Shown here: positions 16,991 to 26,325 of the stretch, piece by piece
Position numbering within the stretch: the first letter of the stretch is position 1
Layout: the number at the start of each line of letters is the position of its first letter
Program-made: the position numbers and the translations under genes
The notes under the pieces: generated by a model
What the model was told of the DNA's origin: nothing
Databases searched by the model: none
Seen by the model: the letters and a program-made list of their open reading frames with translations, nothing else
DNA from: Lachnospiraceae bacterium
GTDB taxonomy: Bacteria > Bacillota > Clostridia > Lachnospirales > Lachnospiraceae
DNA length: 64,000 bases
Assembly (NCBI GenBank): GCA_009774245.1
Contig: VSNM01000020.1
Span: 1-64,000, forward strand
Direction: 5' to 3'

Positions 16991-18253
16991 TTAATTCTTT
17001 AAACTCTCTTTATAAAATTGCCGAAATTCCTCGTATCCCTCTGCGGAAAGCTGCTCTTTCTGGAACTTTTTATTCTTGTTCATGCGCGCCACGAGTACCT
17101 GTGCGCCGTCCTGCCGCTCCTGCTGTGCCTCTGCAATAATACTACACAGGGCCTCTCCCGATACGCCTTTTTCGATCAGATATGCCACCTTCCTGCTCTG
17201 GTTTGGCACCTTGAAGCCGCTCTCCATCAGTATCAGTATGATACGCTCAAACCCGATGGAAAAACCGCACGCAGGCACATCCTTTCCCGTAAACCTGCCC
17301 ACCATCTTGTCATAGCGTCCACCTCCGCCACAGCTGCCGCCAAACTCGGGCATCGCGATCTCAAAAATCGTACCTGTATAATAAGACATTCCGCGGACTA
17401 ATGTCGGATCGAACACAAGCTTGAAATAATCGCCTTTTGTGACGTTAACGCTCTCGATAATCTCCCGGAAGCCAGCCTTGACAGCCTCGTCGAGAAATCC
17501 TGTCATTTTTTCCTCAATAAAGGCAAGGGTGTCCCCCGACGCATTCATCTCCTTAAAAAGCGCAAGATATTTTTCAATGTTTCCACTGTCATACCCCGCC
17601 TCAATGAGCTCGCGCTCCACACCCTCGAGTCCGATCTTGTCCATCTTGTCGAGCGTGATAAATACATTGTCGTAATCCGCCTCGTCAAACCCGCTGTAGG
17701 CTGCCATTGCCTTTAGGATTCTTCTGTCGTTAATGCGAATCTCAAAATTCTGAAATCCCAGCTTCCCCAGTGTCGTCGTCGTCGCCAGAATCAGCTCGAT
17801 CTCCGCAAGATTGGACTCCTCGCCAAGAATGTCTATGTCACACTGCATAAACTGGCGGTATCTGCCCTTCTGCGGCCTGTCCGCCCTCCACACATTTCCC
17901 ATCTGCAGTGCCTTGAACGGAGACGGCAGTTCGTTTGCGTGATTCGCATAATACCGCACGAGCGGAACTGTCAGATCATAGCGCATCCCGAAATCGACAA
18001 CGTCCTCCTCGGTCCGAGCCGTCTCCAGATTGAGCTGCGCCCCCCTCTTTAACACCTTGAAGATCAGTTTCTCATTCTCGCCGCCCTGTTTGCTGCTCAG
18101 GTTTTCGATATTCTCCATACAGGGCGTCTCCATCGGTGTAAAACCGAATTTCCCATAAGTCTCTTTAATCACACCCATCACATAATCTCGAATCTGCATT
18201 TCCTCCGGCAGGATATCCTTCATGCCGTTCACAGGTTTTTTATTCAATGCCAT
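16991..18253 (-). CDS. hisS: Histidyl-tRNA synthetase
   Basis: This class II synthetase charges tRNA-His. Motif 2 is seen in FKALQMGNVWRADRPQKGRY, the histidine-A motif in RGMSYYTGTIFEI, and motif 3 in CGFSIGFERIILIL. The start MALNKKPVNG has a GAGG site and fits the family, so ten upstream codons are dropped, leaving 420 residues. The C-terminal anticodon-binding domain (about 330-420) is present. Some HisRS-like proteins are HisZ; the intact histidine motifs and length favour a true synthetase. Confidence 0.9.
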   Translation of the reverse strand: MALNKKPVNGMKDILPEEMQIRDYVMGVIKETYGKFGFTPMETPCMENIENLSSKQGGENEKLIFKVLKRGAQLNLETARTEEDVVDFGMRYDLTVPLVRYYANHANELPSPFKALQMGNVWRADRPQKGRYRQFMQCDIDILGEESNLAEIELILATTTTLGKLGFQNFEIRINDRRILKAMAAYSGFDEADYDNVFITLDKMDKIGLEGVERELIEAGYDSGNIEKYLALFKEMNASGDTLAFIEEKMTGFLDEAVKAGFREIIESVNVTKGDYFKLVFDPTLVRGMSYYTGTIFEIAMPEFGGSCGGGGRYDKMVGRFTGKDVPACGFSIGFERIILILMESGFKVPNQSRKVAYLIEKGVSGEALCSIIAEAQQERQDGAQVLVARMNKNKKFQKEQLSAEGYEEFRQFYKESLKN

Positions 18254-18300
18254 AAATTGTACCTCATTTCTATATATACACAATGTTTGATTTCATTTTA

Positions 18301-18549
18301 TCAGTCGCACCCAAAATTCCTGGTGGTGCCCTTTGCCCAAGGGCTGCCCACATCACAGCGGCCATGATGATACTGCGTGCTGACGGTGCCCTCCTGCTGC
18401 TCCTCGGACACATTGACTTTGATGCGGCTCACGCCGTCCGATGTCTTGCTGTCAAGCATGTTGATAATATCCTCGATCTCCTGTTCCTGCTGATTTTTTT
18501 TCTTTTCCTCGAGCTCATCCATATCTTCCAAACCGCTAAATACTGCCAT
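18301..18549 (-). CDS. Small acidic protein with conserved-looking CDVGSPWAKG tail
   Basis: The 82-residue product begins MAVFSGLEDMDELEEKKKNQ with GAGGAGGAG eight bases upstream, a very strong ribosome site. A long acidic helical N-terminal half is followed by a tail YHHGRCDVGSPWAKGTTRNF ending GCD. This leader-plus-tail layout, with two Cys and His-His, looks like a small substrate or metal-binding protein. I recognise no family. The frame runs on upstream into a truncated Uma2 gene, but the internal start makes it independent. It sits 47 bases upstream of hisS. Confidence 0.6.
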   Translation of the reverse strand: MAVFSGLEDMDELEEKKKNQQEQEIEDIINMLDSKTSDGVSRIKVNVSEEQQEGTVSTQYHHGRCDVGSPWAKGTTRNFGCD

Positions 18550-18849
18550 ATCTGACTCCTCCTCTTTATTTTTGTATTCTATATCCACTTCGTCAAACAA
18601 ATCATCAAACGTAATCTTTACATTCGGAAAATGAATCAATTTTAACTCACCTTTATTTTCTTCTGTGATAATCTTCCACAAATAATACTGCGGTGTTCCG
18701 GTTTCATCATAATCAAGTTCATAGATCTCTACTTTTTTACCTTTTAAGTCTACAATCCAATATTCATCGATTTCCTGTTGGCGGTACAATTCTTTCTTTT
18801 CCCTTCCTATTATATCAGGTTTTACAACTTTTTCAACCCATTGCTCCAA
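18550..18849 (-). pseudogene. Uma2-family nuclease, 5'-truncated remnant
   Basis: The ~100 residues match the C-terminal half of Uma2 (DUF820) proteins: GREKKELYRQQEIDEYWIVD and IYELDYDETGTPQYYLWK. Uma2 proteins are usually ~190 residues, and the N-terminal half with part of the active site is missing. The only start is TTG with no clear ribosome site. Upstream lies the terminator of the amylase gene, so the break is immediate. It is in frame with the small CDVGSPWAKG gene, so a fused translation product cannot be excluded. Confidence 0.6.
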
Positions 18850-18854
18850 ACCCC

Positions 18855-18886
18855 AAAAAGGGGGGCGCGTAAATGCCCCCTTTGGT
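18855..18886 (-). terminator. Terminator of the GH13 gene
   Basis: On the minus strand AAAGGGGG pairs with CCCCCCTTT around a short loop and ends in a T run, directly after the GH13 stop codon. Confidence 0.75.
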
Positions 18887-18894
18887 ATTTGACA

Positions 18895-20670
18895 TCAAAT
18901 ATTCTGCTTGTTGCTCAGATACCGGATACAGACTCCGTTCGCGTGGAGCACATCGCCCTCGAGCCGTCTCGAAAACATGATCTTACTGTCCTCGTCCCTG
19001 ATCACTTCGATATCCTCCCCGCTGCTGTTCACAATCACTTCGAGTGTCTCGCCCCAGCCCATTTTCTGGAACTGGATCACCCTCGGATTCGCATAGTCCG
19101 CCGGGAAATGAAAATTGCGCTCACGCATCAGCGGCTCTTCTTTTCTGAGCTTGATGAGCTGCTTTGTCATGGAAATCTGTTCATTGTACTTGCCCTGCTC
19201 GATGTCTGTCCACGGCATACAGCGGCGGCAGTCCGGATCAAATCCTCCCTCCATGCCAATCTCTGTTCCATAGTAAATACAGGCGCTGCCCGGCATCGTA
19301 AACAGCAATGCAAACAGACAGTTGTATTCATCGAGATCACTCGTCACATTTCTAAGACGAATCGTGTCATGCGAGTCAAGCATATTAAACAGCACATCGT
19401 TGGTCTGCTGCATATAGTTCGTGTAGCAGCGATTAATCATAAATTCGAAATCTTCCCCTGTAAGACTCTTATCGAGGAAAAAGTCCTTCATACTCCCGGC
19501 GAGCGGATAATTCATGACGGAATCATACTCATCTCCCCGAAGCCACGGCATCGCGTCATGCCAGATCTCCCCGAGAATGTAAATATCCGGCTTGATCGCC
19601 TTCAATGCTTTCCTGAGCTCCTTGCAGAATACATGGGACACTTCGTTTGCCACGTCCATGCGGATACCATCCACATCATACTTCTTTACCCAGCCGCATG
19701 CAACCCCGATCAGATATTCGCGGACTGCAGGATTGTTGGTGTTGAGTTTTGGCATCGCATCGAAAAAGGCAAATGTATATAACTGCCCTCTTTTCGCCGC
19801 GTCCCACTGATTGGACAGCGGCCATTCATTGATCATAAACCAATCAAAATATTGGGAGTCACGCCCGTTTTTCAGCACGTCCTGCCATGGCTTGAAAAAA
19901 TACCCGCTATGGTTAAACACCGCGTCGAGCATCACACGGATTCCGCGCGCATGTGCCTGCTCCACGAAGTTTTTCATAGCCCCATCGTCGCCAAAATTAG
20001 GATCGATTTTCTCATAGTCTGTCGTGTCATATTTATGGTTCGATGGCGCTTCATTGATCGGCGTCGTATAGATTCCTGTGATTCCCAAATCTTTTAAGTA
20101 ATCAAGCTTGTCCGTCATACCCTTTAGATCGCCGCCGTAAAAATCACTGTGTCCGACGCCCCCCTCGTATTTCCATTCCTTTGTATTCTCAGGATTCAAA
20201 GATGGATCGCCGTTGCAGAACCGCTCAGGGAAAATCTGATACCAGACCGTCTCGTTCACCCACTCCGGCACCTTGTTGACATCGATGGGATTCATCCACG
20301 GCATGGTAAAGCACTGTCTGCTCCGCCCTTTGATCTGCATCTGTTCCTCACTGACAAATCCGTCCTCGAAATAATACCAGCGCTCATTCTCCGTCACCAG
20401 TTCGAAATAATATTTCAGTCTCTTATATGCAGGTTTGATTGTCGTCGTCCACCAGAGCTGATATTTCAGGCGTTTCTTGAATGGAATATTCGCTTTTTCC
20501 CCCGTCCATTCCTCGCCGCCGCCCAAAATTCCGTTCGCAAACGGATCGCCATAAACAATATTCACTTCCCTGACATCGTATCCTGTCTTGAGATTGATGA
20601 TCAACTGATTTTCATCGAGCATATAACAATAATTGTCGACTGTTCTGTGATAAACTGACGCAAACTCCAT
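18895..20670 (-). CDS. GH13 alpha-glucosidase, cyclomaltodextrinase/neopullulanase-like
   Basis: The 591-residue enzyme has an N-terminal beta domain (about 1-125), typical of cyclomaltodextrinase-type GH13, and a TIM barrel. The catalytic residues are in DGIRMDVANEV (Asp nucleophile), YILGEIWHDA (Glu acid/base) and MLDSHDT (Asp). VMLDAVFNHSG is the family region I. No signal peptide is present, so it acts in the cytoplasm on imported maltodextrins. The ATG giving MEFASVY is preferred; AAAAGG lies upstream. No sugar transporter is adjacent. Confidence 0.9.
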   Translation of the reverse strand: MEFASVYHRTVDNYCYMLDENQLIINLKTGYDVREVNIVYGDPFANGILGGGEEWTGEKANIPFKKRLKYQLWWTTTIKPAYKRLKYYFELVTENERWYYFEDGFVSEEQMQIKGRSRQCFTMPWMNPIDVNKVPEWVNETVWYQIFPERFCNGDPSLNPENTKEWKYEGGVGHSDFYGGDLKGMTDKLDYLKDLGITGIYTTPINEAPSNHKYDTTDYEKIDPNFGDDGAMKNFVEQAHARGIRVMLDAVFNHSGYFFKPWQDVLKNGRDSQYFDWFMINEWPLSNQWDAAKRGQLYTFAFFDAMPKLNTNNPAVREYLIGVACGWVKKYDVDGIRMDVANEVSHVFCKELRKALKAIKPDIYILGEIWHDAMPWLRGDEYDSVMNYPLAGSMKDFFLDKSLTGEDFEFMINRCYTNYMQQTNDVLFNMLDSHDTIRLRNVTSDLDEYNCLFALLFTMPGSACIYYGTEIGMEGGFDPDCRRCMPWTDIEQGKYNEQISMTKQLIKLRKEEPLMRERNFHFPADYANPRVIQFQKMGWGETLEVIVNSSGEDIEVIRDEDSKIMFSRRLEGDVLHANGVCIRYLSNKQNI

Positions 20671-20727
20671 ATTCGTACCTTTTCCTTTCCATTTGCCATA
20701 CAATATTATGCAATCTGATCAACCTGA

Positions 20728-21762
20728 TTATTCATTTACGCTGACTCTCCCCGCCAACACATTTTCGTAATCCTCGAGATTCTTCTCCAGAAGCTTCGGC
20801 GTGTCAAGTCCATACGGGCATCTGGAAGCACACTGCCCGCAGTGGATACATTCCTTGATCTTAGCCATCTGCGCCTGCCACTCCTCGCCCAGCCAGTTTG
20901 CCGACGGAGACCGCCGCAAAAGCTGTGAAATCCGTGCACAGTTGTTGATCTGGATTCCCTTTGGACACGGCATACAATAACCGCAGCCGCGGCAGAAATC
21001 CCCTGCAAGTTCTTTCAGATCCCTCTCATATACCGCCCGCATCTCCTCGTCCATCTCGGGTATGTTCTCCTGATAGGACAAAAACTCCGCCAGTTCAGAC
21101 TCGCGCTGCACGCCCCATAGCGGCAGCACAGCCTCATGCTGGCATGCAAACCAATAGCAGAGCTTTGCGTTTGTGAGCAGTCCGCCCGCAAGCCCCTTCA
21201 TGCCAAGGAATCCCATTCCCGCCTCCTCACACTTCCTTGCGAGCGCGATCTCCTTCTCGGAGGAAATGTAGGCAAATGGAAACTGCAGCGTCTCGTATAA
21301 CCCGCTCGCAATCGCCTCCTCCGCCACGTTCAACAGATGGGCAGTGATCCCGATATGTCTGATTTTTCCTTCCTCCTTCGCCCTGACAACCGCATCGTAA
21401 ACCCCGTCCTCGTCGCCCGGACGGAAACATTTCGGCGCGCAGTGGAGCTGATAGATATCTATGTAATCTGTCTTTAACAAGCCAAGCGAAGTCTCCAGGT
21501 CTTCCAGAACTTTTTCCCCCGTCTTTGCCGTAGTCTTTGTCGCAATGTAATACTTGCTCCTGTCAACGCCCTCTAACGCGATGCCCAGTTTCTTCTCACT
21601 GTCGCTGTACGCCCTCGCCGTGTCAAAGAAATTCACACCACCGTCAAGCGCCATGCGAATCAGCTTTACCGCACTGTCCACATCAATCCTCTGGATTGGA
21701 AGCGCCCCAAACCCATTCTTGTTTGCAATAATTCCCGTGTTTCCGAGCCTTACAGTCACCAT
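20728..21762 (-). CDS. Aldo/keto reductase with C-terminal two-[4Fe-4S] domain
   Basis: Residues 1-~250 are an aldo/keto reductase barrel (FFDTARAYSDSEKKLG, YYIATKTTAKTG, YIDIYQLHC). Residues ~260-330 hold two Cys clusters, CRGCGYCMPCPKGIQINNC and CIHCGQCASRCPYG, expected to bind two [4Fe-4S] centres. This hybrid type is common in anaerobes and can couple carbonyl reduction to ferredoxin; the substrate is unknown. A GGAGGAG site precedes the ATG. It follows the TetR gene by 65 bases on the same strand and is probably controlled by it. Confidence 0.9.
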   Translation of the reverse strand: MVTVRLGNTGIIANKNGFGALPIQRIDVDSAVKLIRMALDGGVNFFDTARAYSDSEKKLGIALEGVDRSKYYIATKTTAKTGEKVLEDLETSLGLLKTDYIDIYQLHCAPKCFRPGDEDGVYDAVVRAKEEGKIRHIGITAHLLNVAEEAIASGLYETLQFPFAYISSEKEIALARKCEEAGMGFLGMKGLAGGLLTNAKLCYWFACQHEAVLPLWGVQRESELAEFLSYQENIPEMDEEMRAVYERDLKELAGDFCRGCGYCMPCPKGIQINNCARISQLLRRSPSANWLGEEWQAQMAKIKECIHCGQCASRCPYGLDTPKLLEKNLEDYENVLAGRVSVNE

Positions 21763-21827
21763 AGTATTCTCCTCCTTGTCTGATTTATCTGATCTATTTA
21801 TCCCGCTAAGCTGTCCTTTTTCAGCGT

Positions 21828-22427
21828 CTATGGTCTCATATAAGACAAAACTGCCTCAACACCATACAGCATCGTATCCAACCCGTCCTGATATTGATAA
21901 TTTGCATTCGCCGCCAGCATCCCGCTGATTGCTGTCACGATGATCCAGATATTCTGCGCCGCCTTACAGCTGTCCGTCTGCGGACTCACATCGCCTGTCG
22001 TTTTTCCCTTTTCGACCAAATCAGTTAACATCTGAAGAAATTCATTTTGCACACCTTCATTCGTGACCTGATAGAGCGTGGTATAGTGCTGAAAATGGGC
22101 TTTTCTGTCATATATATACGCCAATGCAGCCCCGAGCAGCGCTATGAGATTGTCATAAAATGACAGCTGCGGATTCATGGCCGCCCCTGCCTTCTCCATC
22201 AGCTCCTCATTGCACCGCCCTGCCACGATCAGATTGATCTCGCCAATATCGCGAAACCGGTTGTAGATCACCCTCCGGTCACAGTTTAGCTCCCTGCAGA
22301 GCCTTGTGACAGTCAGCGCGTCCACCCCCTCCCGACAGCCAATATTCACTGCGAGATCGACAATCCTTTTACTGGTCTCATCCTCAATCCGCTTTCCTTT
22401 CGAAAAGGCCATCTTCATCACCCCCAT
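21828..22427 (-). CDS. TetR/AcrR-family regulator
   Basis: The N-terminal helix-turn-helix is seen at RIVDLAVNIGCREGVDALTV followed by CRELNCDRRVIYNRF. The rest is the usual all-helical ligand domain, 199 residues in all. Starts at residues 1, 4 or 6 are all possible; GGGGG lies just before the Met at residue 4. It probably regulates itself and the downstream aldo/keto reductase; the inducer cannot be guessed. Confidence 0.85.
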   Translation of the reverse strand: MGVMKMAFSKGKRIEDETSKRIVDLAVNIGCREGVDALTVTRLCRELNCDRRVIYNRFRDIGEINLIVAGRCNEELMEKAGAAMNPQLSFYDNLIALLGAALAYIYDRKAHFQHYTTLYQVTNEGVQNEFLQMLTDLVEKGKTTGDVSPQTDSCKAAQNIWIIVTAISGMLAANANYQYQDGLDTMLYGVEAVLSYMRP

Positions 22428-22581
22428 CCCTTCTCGAGATATCTATCATTCATTTTATCAGCTTTATCCAAAGATGGCAAGAAATATTCGGTCTTTTTTT
22501 GTGCAATGTATATATTTCTCTTTACGATTGTCGACCAGATATGCTATAATATGCCATAAGTAGAAAGGGGAATAGATCTAT

Positions 22582-24366
22582 ATGAAAAATCTGAGTGTAA
22601 AACTAAAAATGACCATTATTGGCGTTATGATCGTCGCTTTTATGCTGTTCAGCATCCAATTTTCTGTGAACAGTATGCAGGCAATCGACGAACGGATTCT
22701 GCTGGAGGAAGAGGAAAACATCCGCACGGATTATGACAACAGCATCCGGCAGCAGGTCGAACAGGTCATCACGCTCCTCGAGACCTATCAGGCCGAAATC
22801 GAGGCAGGCGTCTATACCCGGGAGGAAGGCATGGCTCTTGCCGCGGACAAAGTCAGAGCCCTGCGTTATGGCACAGACGGCTATTTCTGGGTTGACCAGT
22901 CTGATGGCACCAACGTCGTCCTGCTCGGAAATGACACCGAAGGCACCAACCGCATGGGAACAACAGATGTAAACGGGTTTGCAATGGTAAAGGACTTTAT
23001 ACAGGGTGCGGTAGCTGAGGGAAGTTATTTCAGTGACTATGCGTATCCAAAGGAGGGCGGAACCGAGCCGATGCCAAAACGGGCATACACGGAGTACTTT
23101 GAGCCATTTGACTGGGTTGTCGGCACGGGAAACTACATCGACAATATTGATGCACAGCTTACAACATCTACCGCGACCGCACACGCCTACACCAACCAGA
23201 AAATCCGGCTCTTCATCACAGTCTGCATCGTATTTGCCATTCTGATCGTGCTGTACCTTGTGGCAACCATCTTTGATATCACAAAACCATTAAATGAAGT
23301 CGGCACAATCCTCCGCAGTATGTCAGGCGGAGATTTCTCCGTAAAGATCGCGGAAAAAAACCTGCGCCGCCGGGACGACTTTGGCCGGCTTTCCAGGATT
23401 CTGGAAAAAACGCGTACTAATATTGGCGGACTGATTCATGATGTCAAGAATGAGACGAGCCTGACAACCGAGAGTGTCAACGGTATCGCTCAGAATATGG
23501 TCCATATGAACACGAAGGTGGAGGACGTCTCCACGACAACCACACAGCTCTCAGCCTCCATGGATACAACCGCTTCCACCGCAGTGTCCATCAACGAAAT
23601 GACAAGGGAGATCGAGTACGCAGCCAAAAACATAGCAGAACGCGCGCAGGAAGGCGCAGAACGCGCAGAAACGATTCACAGGAAGGCAACCAATGCCAGG
23701 AGCTCCGCGGGTAAGAGCAAGACCAGCCTCATCCAGCAAAAGACGGCAATCGAGGGCAGCCTTCAGGAAGCTCTCTCCAAAATAAAAATTGTCTCCGAGA
23801 TTTCAACGCTTGCGGAATCCATCATGGAAATTACCGCACAGACCAATCTGCTGTCACTGAATGCCAGCATCGAAGCTGCCAGGGCAGGAGAAGCCGGAAA
23901 AGGCTTCGCGGTCGTCGCGGATGAAATCCGCAAGCTTGCCGAACAGTCGCAGAGCAGTACAGAAAATATCCAGAAAGTCACAGAACAGGTCAACAATTCC
24001 GTCAAAAGCCTCGCAAGCGACGCAAAACAGCTCCTGACCTTTATCGACACTCAGGTCATGGACAGTATCAGCCTATTTGAGACCATCGCAAACGACTATA
24101 ACGAGGACGCCGGCGAGATCGATTCCCTCGTCACCGACTTTAGCGCGATTTCTGAGGAGCTTCTCGCCTCCATCTGCAACATTACCAGCTCCCTGGATGG
24201 CATCGCACAGGCCGCGCAGGAAAGCGCACAGGGCACAGCGAACATCGCAGACCGCGTTAAGGAGGTTGTACAAATCTCCGACTCTGTAAACACTTCCCTG
24301 CAGAACGCAAACGGAATTGTCGGCAGACTCAATGACGCGACAGGAAAATTCCAGTTGGAATCATAA
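22582..24366 (+). CDS. Methyl-accepting chemotaxis protein with extracellular Cache domain
   Basis: The 594-residue receptor has two membrane helices (about 9-30 and 208-232) framing a single Cache domain (DGYFWVDQSDGTNVVLLG, EPFDWVVGTGNYID). A HAMP domain follows, then the signalling domain with the hairpin tip QTNLLSLNASIEAARAGEAG and FAVVADEIRKLAEQS. It binds a small ligand outside and controls CheA. A chemotaxis kinase gene is present at 61.6-63.8 kb. It is transcribed against its neighbours and ends in a strong shared terminator. Confidence 0.93.
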   Translation: MKNLSVKLKMTIIGVMIVAFMLFSIQFSVNSMQAIDERILLEEEENIRTDYDNSIRQQVEQVITLLETYQAEIEAGVYTREEGMALAADKVRALRYGTDGYFWVDQSDGTNVVLLGNDTEGTNRMGTTDVNGFAMVKDFIQGAVAEGSYFSDYAYPKEGGTEPMPKRAYTEYFEPFDWVVGTGNYIDNIDAQLTTSTATAHAYTNQKIRLFITVCIVFAILIVLYLVATIFDITKPLNEVGTILRSMSGGDFSVKIAEKNLRRRDDFGRLSRILEKTRTNIGGLIHDVKNETSLTTESVNGIAQNMVHMNTKVEDVSTTTTQLSASMDTTASTAVSINEMTREIEYAAKNIAERAQEGAERAETIHRKATNARSSAGKSKTSLIQQKTAIEGSLQEALSKIKIVSEISTLAESIMEITAQTNLLSLNASIEAARAGEAGKGFAVVADEIRKLAEQSQSSTENIQKVTEQVNNSVKSLASDAKQLLTFIDTQVMDSISLFETIANDYNEDAGEIDSLVTDFSAISEELLASICNITSSLDGIAQAAQESAQGTANIADRVKEVVQISDSVNTSLQNANGIVGRLNDATGKFQLES

Positions 24367-24375
24367 GCGTATCTT

Positions 24376-24420
24376 AATAAGCTGTCCTATCTCACGATCA
24401 TGAGATAGGACAGCTTTATT
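24376..24420. terminator. Bidirectional terminator between chemoreceptor and ABC genes
   Basis: A perfect stem of about 17 bp (AATAAGCTGTCCTATCTCA with its complement) surrounds a six-base loop. A and T runs on both sides let it work for both convergent genes. Confidence 0.9.
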
Positions 24421-26325
24421 CTAATTCGCCGCAATCGCATTGCCAGTATAAAGCTGATAATACTTGCCCTGTGCCTCGATCAGCTCATCATGCGTGCCGC
24501 GCTCGATGATCCTGCCCTGCTCGAGCACCATGATGCAGTCGCTGTTCTTGACGGTCGAGAGCCTGTGGGCGATGACAAATGTCGTCCTGCCCTTCATCAG
24601 CTTATCCATGCCGTCCTGCACGATCTTCTCTGTACGCGTATCGATCGAGCTCGTCGCCTCGTCGAGAATCAGTGCGGGCGGATCTGCGATCGCTGCCCTC
24701 GCGATCGCAAGGAGCTGGCGCTGTCCCTGGCTCAAGTTTGCGCCGTCGCCTGTCAGCAGCGTATTGTAGCCATCAGGAAGCTTTTCGATAAATTCATGCG
24801 CATTCGCAAGCTTTGCCGCCGCGATGACCTCCTCGTCCGTGGCGTCGAGCTTGCCATAGCGGATATTTTCCATCACGGTAGCCGTAAACAAATGTGTATC
24901 CTGCAGCACAATGCCGAGTGAACGGCGCAAATCCGCTTTCTTGATCTTGTTGACATTGATGTTGTCATACCGAATCTTACCGTCCTGGATATCGTAAAAA
25001 CGATTGATCAGATTGGTGATCGTCGTCTTGCCGGCGCCAGTGGAACCGACAAACGCAATCTTCTGCCCCGGCTCCGCAAACAGCTTGACATTGTGGAGCA
25101 CGATCTTGTCATCCGTATAGCCAAAGTCCACGTCATCAAACACGACGCCGCCCTCGAGCCGCTGATAAGTGGTGGTGTCACTCGCCTTGTGATAATGCTT
25201 CCATGCCCACATACCAGTGTGTTTCTGTGTCTCCCTGATCTCGCCGTTAATCTCCTCCGCATTGACCAGTGATACATAGCCCTCGTCTGTCTCGGGCTGC
25301 TCGTCGAGCATCTTGAAAATACGGTCGGCTCCGGCAAGCGCCATGACAACGGAGTTGAACTGCTGACTCACCTGGTTGATTGGCATGTTAAAGCTTTTAT
25401 TAAAACTCAGAAAACTTGCAAGTCCGCCAAGTGTCAGTCCGCCAATGTTCCCAAGCGCCAGGATGCCGCCCACGATCGCGCACACTACATAGCTTAAGTT
25501 TCCGAGCTGCGCATTGATCGGGCCGAGCATATTACCAAACTGGTTCGCATTGTAAGCACTTTCAAACAGCTCCTCGTTCAACTGATTGAAACGCTCCATG
25601 CTCTCCTCCTCGTGGCAGAACACCTTGACCACCTTCTGCCCTTCCATCATTTCCTCGACAAATCCATTCACTGCGCCGATGGATTTCTGCTGCGCCACGA
25701 AATACCTGCCGGAAAGTCCCGTTGCCTTCTTTGTGACAAAGAGCATGATCGCAACCATGATCAGCGTCGTGATTGTCAGCGGCACACTCAGGATGACCAT
25801 ACTTACAAAGACGCTGACAATCGTGATCGCACTGTTTAGAAACTGCGGCATACTCTGGCTGATCATCTGTCTCAATGTATCGATATCGTTGGTGTATCTC
25901 GACATGATATCACCGTGCGGATGTGTGTCGAAATACTTGATCGGCAATGCCTCCATCTTGTTAAACATATCATTCCTGATATTGCGCATCGTTCCCTGGC
26001 TGACATTGATCATAATCCTGTTATATAGATAGGAAGCCAGCACTCCTATGGCATAGAAGCATGCCACCCTGAAGATTGCCTGTGCAAGTCCCGAGAAATC
26101 CGGGTTTTCCGTGCCAAGCAGCGGCATGATGTACTCGTCGATCAACGTCTGTGTAAACAGTGTTCCCTGAATGTTGGCAAACACGCCCACAAAGATACAT
26201 ACGACAACAATAATGACATGTGGTGTATAATTTTTGAGCACATACCCCATAAGCCTCTTAAAAAGCTTCCCTGGATTTTCAATCTTTGGTCTTGGTCCTC
26301 TCGTGTGATGTCCTGGTCCTGGCAT
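24421..26325 (-). CDS. Heterodimeric ABC exporter half, catalytic subunit
   Basis: The 634-residue protein has an ABC type 1 membrane domain (six helices, about 35-330) and a nucleotide-binding domain with Walker A FVGSTGAGKTT, signature LSQGQ, Walker B LILDEATSSID with intact catalytic Glu, and H-loop FVIAHRLST. A ~50-residue insertion with QKHTGMWAWKHYHK lies between the two domains. It overlaps the end of the partner gene by one base (TAATG), so the pair is translationally coupled. The type includes BmrCD and LmrCD drug exporters; the substrate here is unknown. Confidence 0.92.
   Translation of the reverse strand: MPGPGHHTRGPRPKIENPGKLFKRLMGYVLKNYTPHVIIVVVCIFVGVFANIQGTLFTQTLIDEYIMPLLGTENPDFSGLAQAIFRVACFYAIGVLASYLYNRIMINVSQGTMRNIRNDMFNKMEALPIKYFDTHPHGDIMSRYTNDIDTLRQMISQSMPQFLNSAITIVSVFVSMVILSVPLTITTLIMVAIMLFVTKKATGLSGRYFVAQQKSIGAVNGFVEEMMEGQKVVKVFCHEEESMERFNQLNEELFESAYNANQFGNMLGPINAQLGNLSYVVCAIVGGILALGNIGGLTLGGLASFLSFNKSFNMPINQVSQQFNSVVMALAGADRIFKMLDEQPETDEGYVSLVNAEEINGEIRETQKHTGMWAWKHYHKASDTTTYQRLEGGVVFDDVDFGYTDDKIVLHNVKLFAEPGQKIAFVGSTGAGKTTITNLINRFYDIQDGKIRYDNINVNKIKKADLRRSLGIVLQDTHLFTATVMENIRYGKLDATDEEVIAAAKLANAHEFIEKLPDGYNTLLTGDGANLSQGQRQLLAIARAAIADPPALILDEATSSIDTRTEKIVQDGMDKLMKGRTTFVIAHRLSTVKNSDCIMVLEQGRIIERGTHDELIEAQGKYYQLYTGNAIAAN

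Noticed and set aside
18778..19782. 334-codon plus-strand frame opposite the GH13 enzyme
   Set aside because: The minus strand encodes a full glycosidase with intact catalytic motifs; this frame has no ribosome site and no motif.
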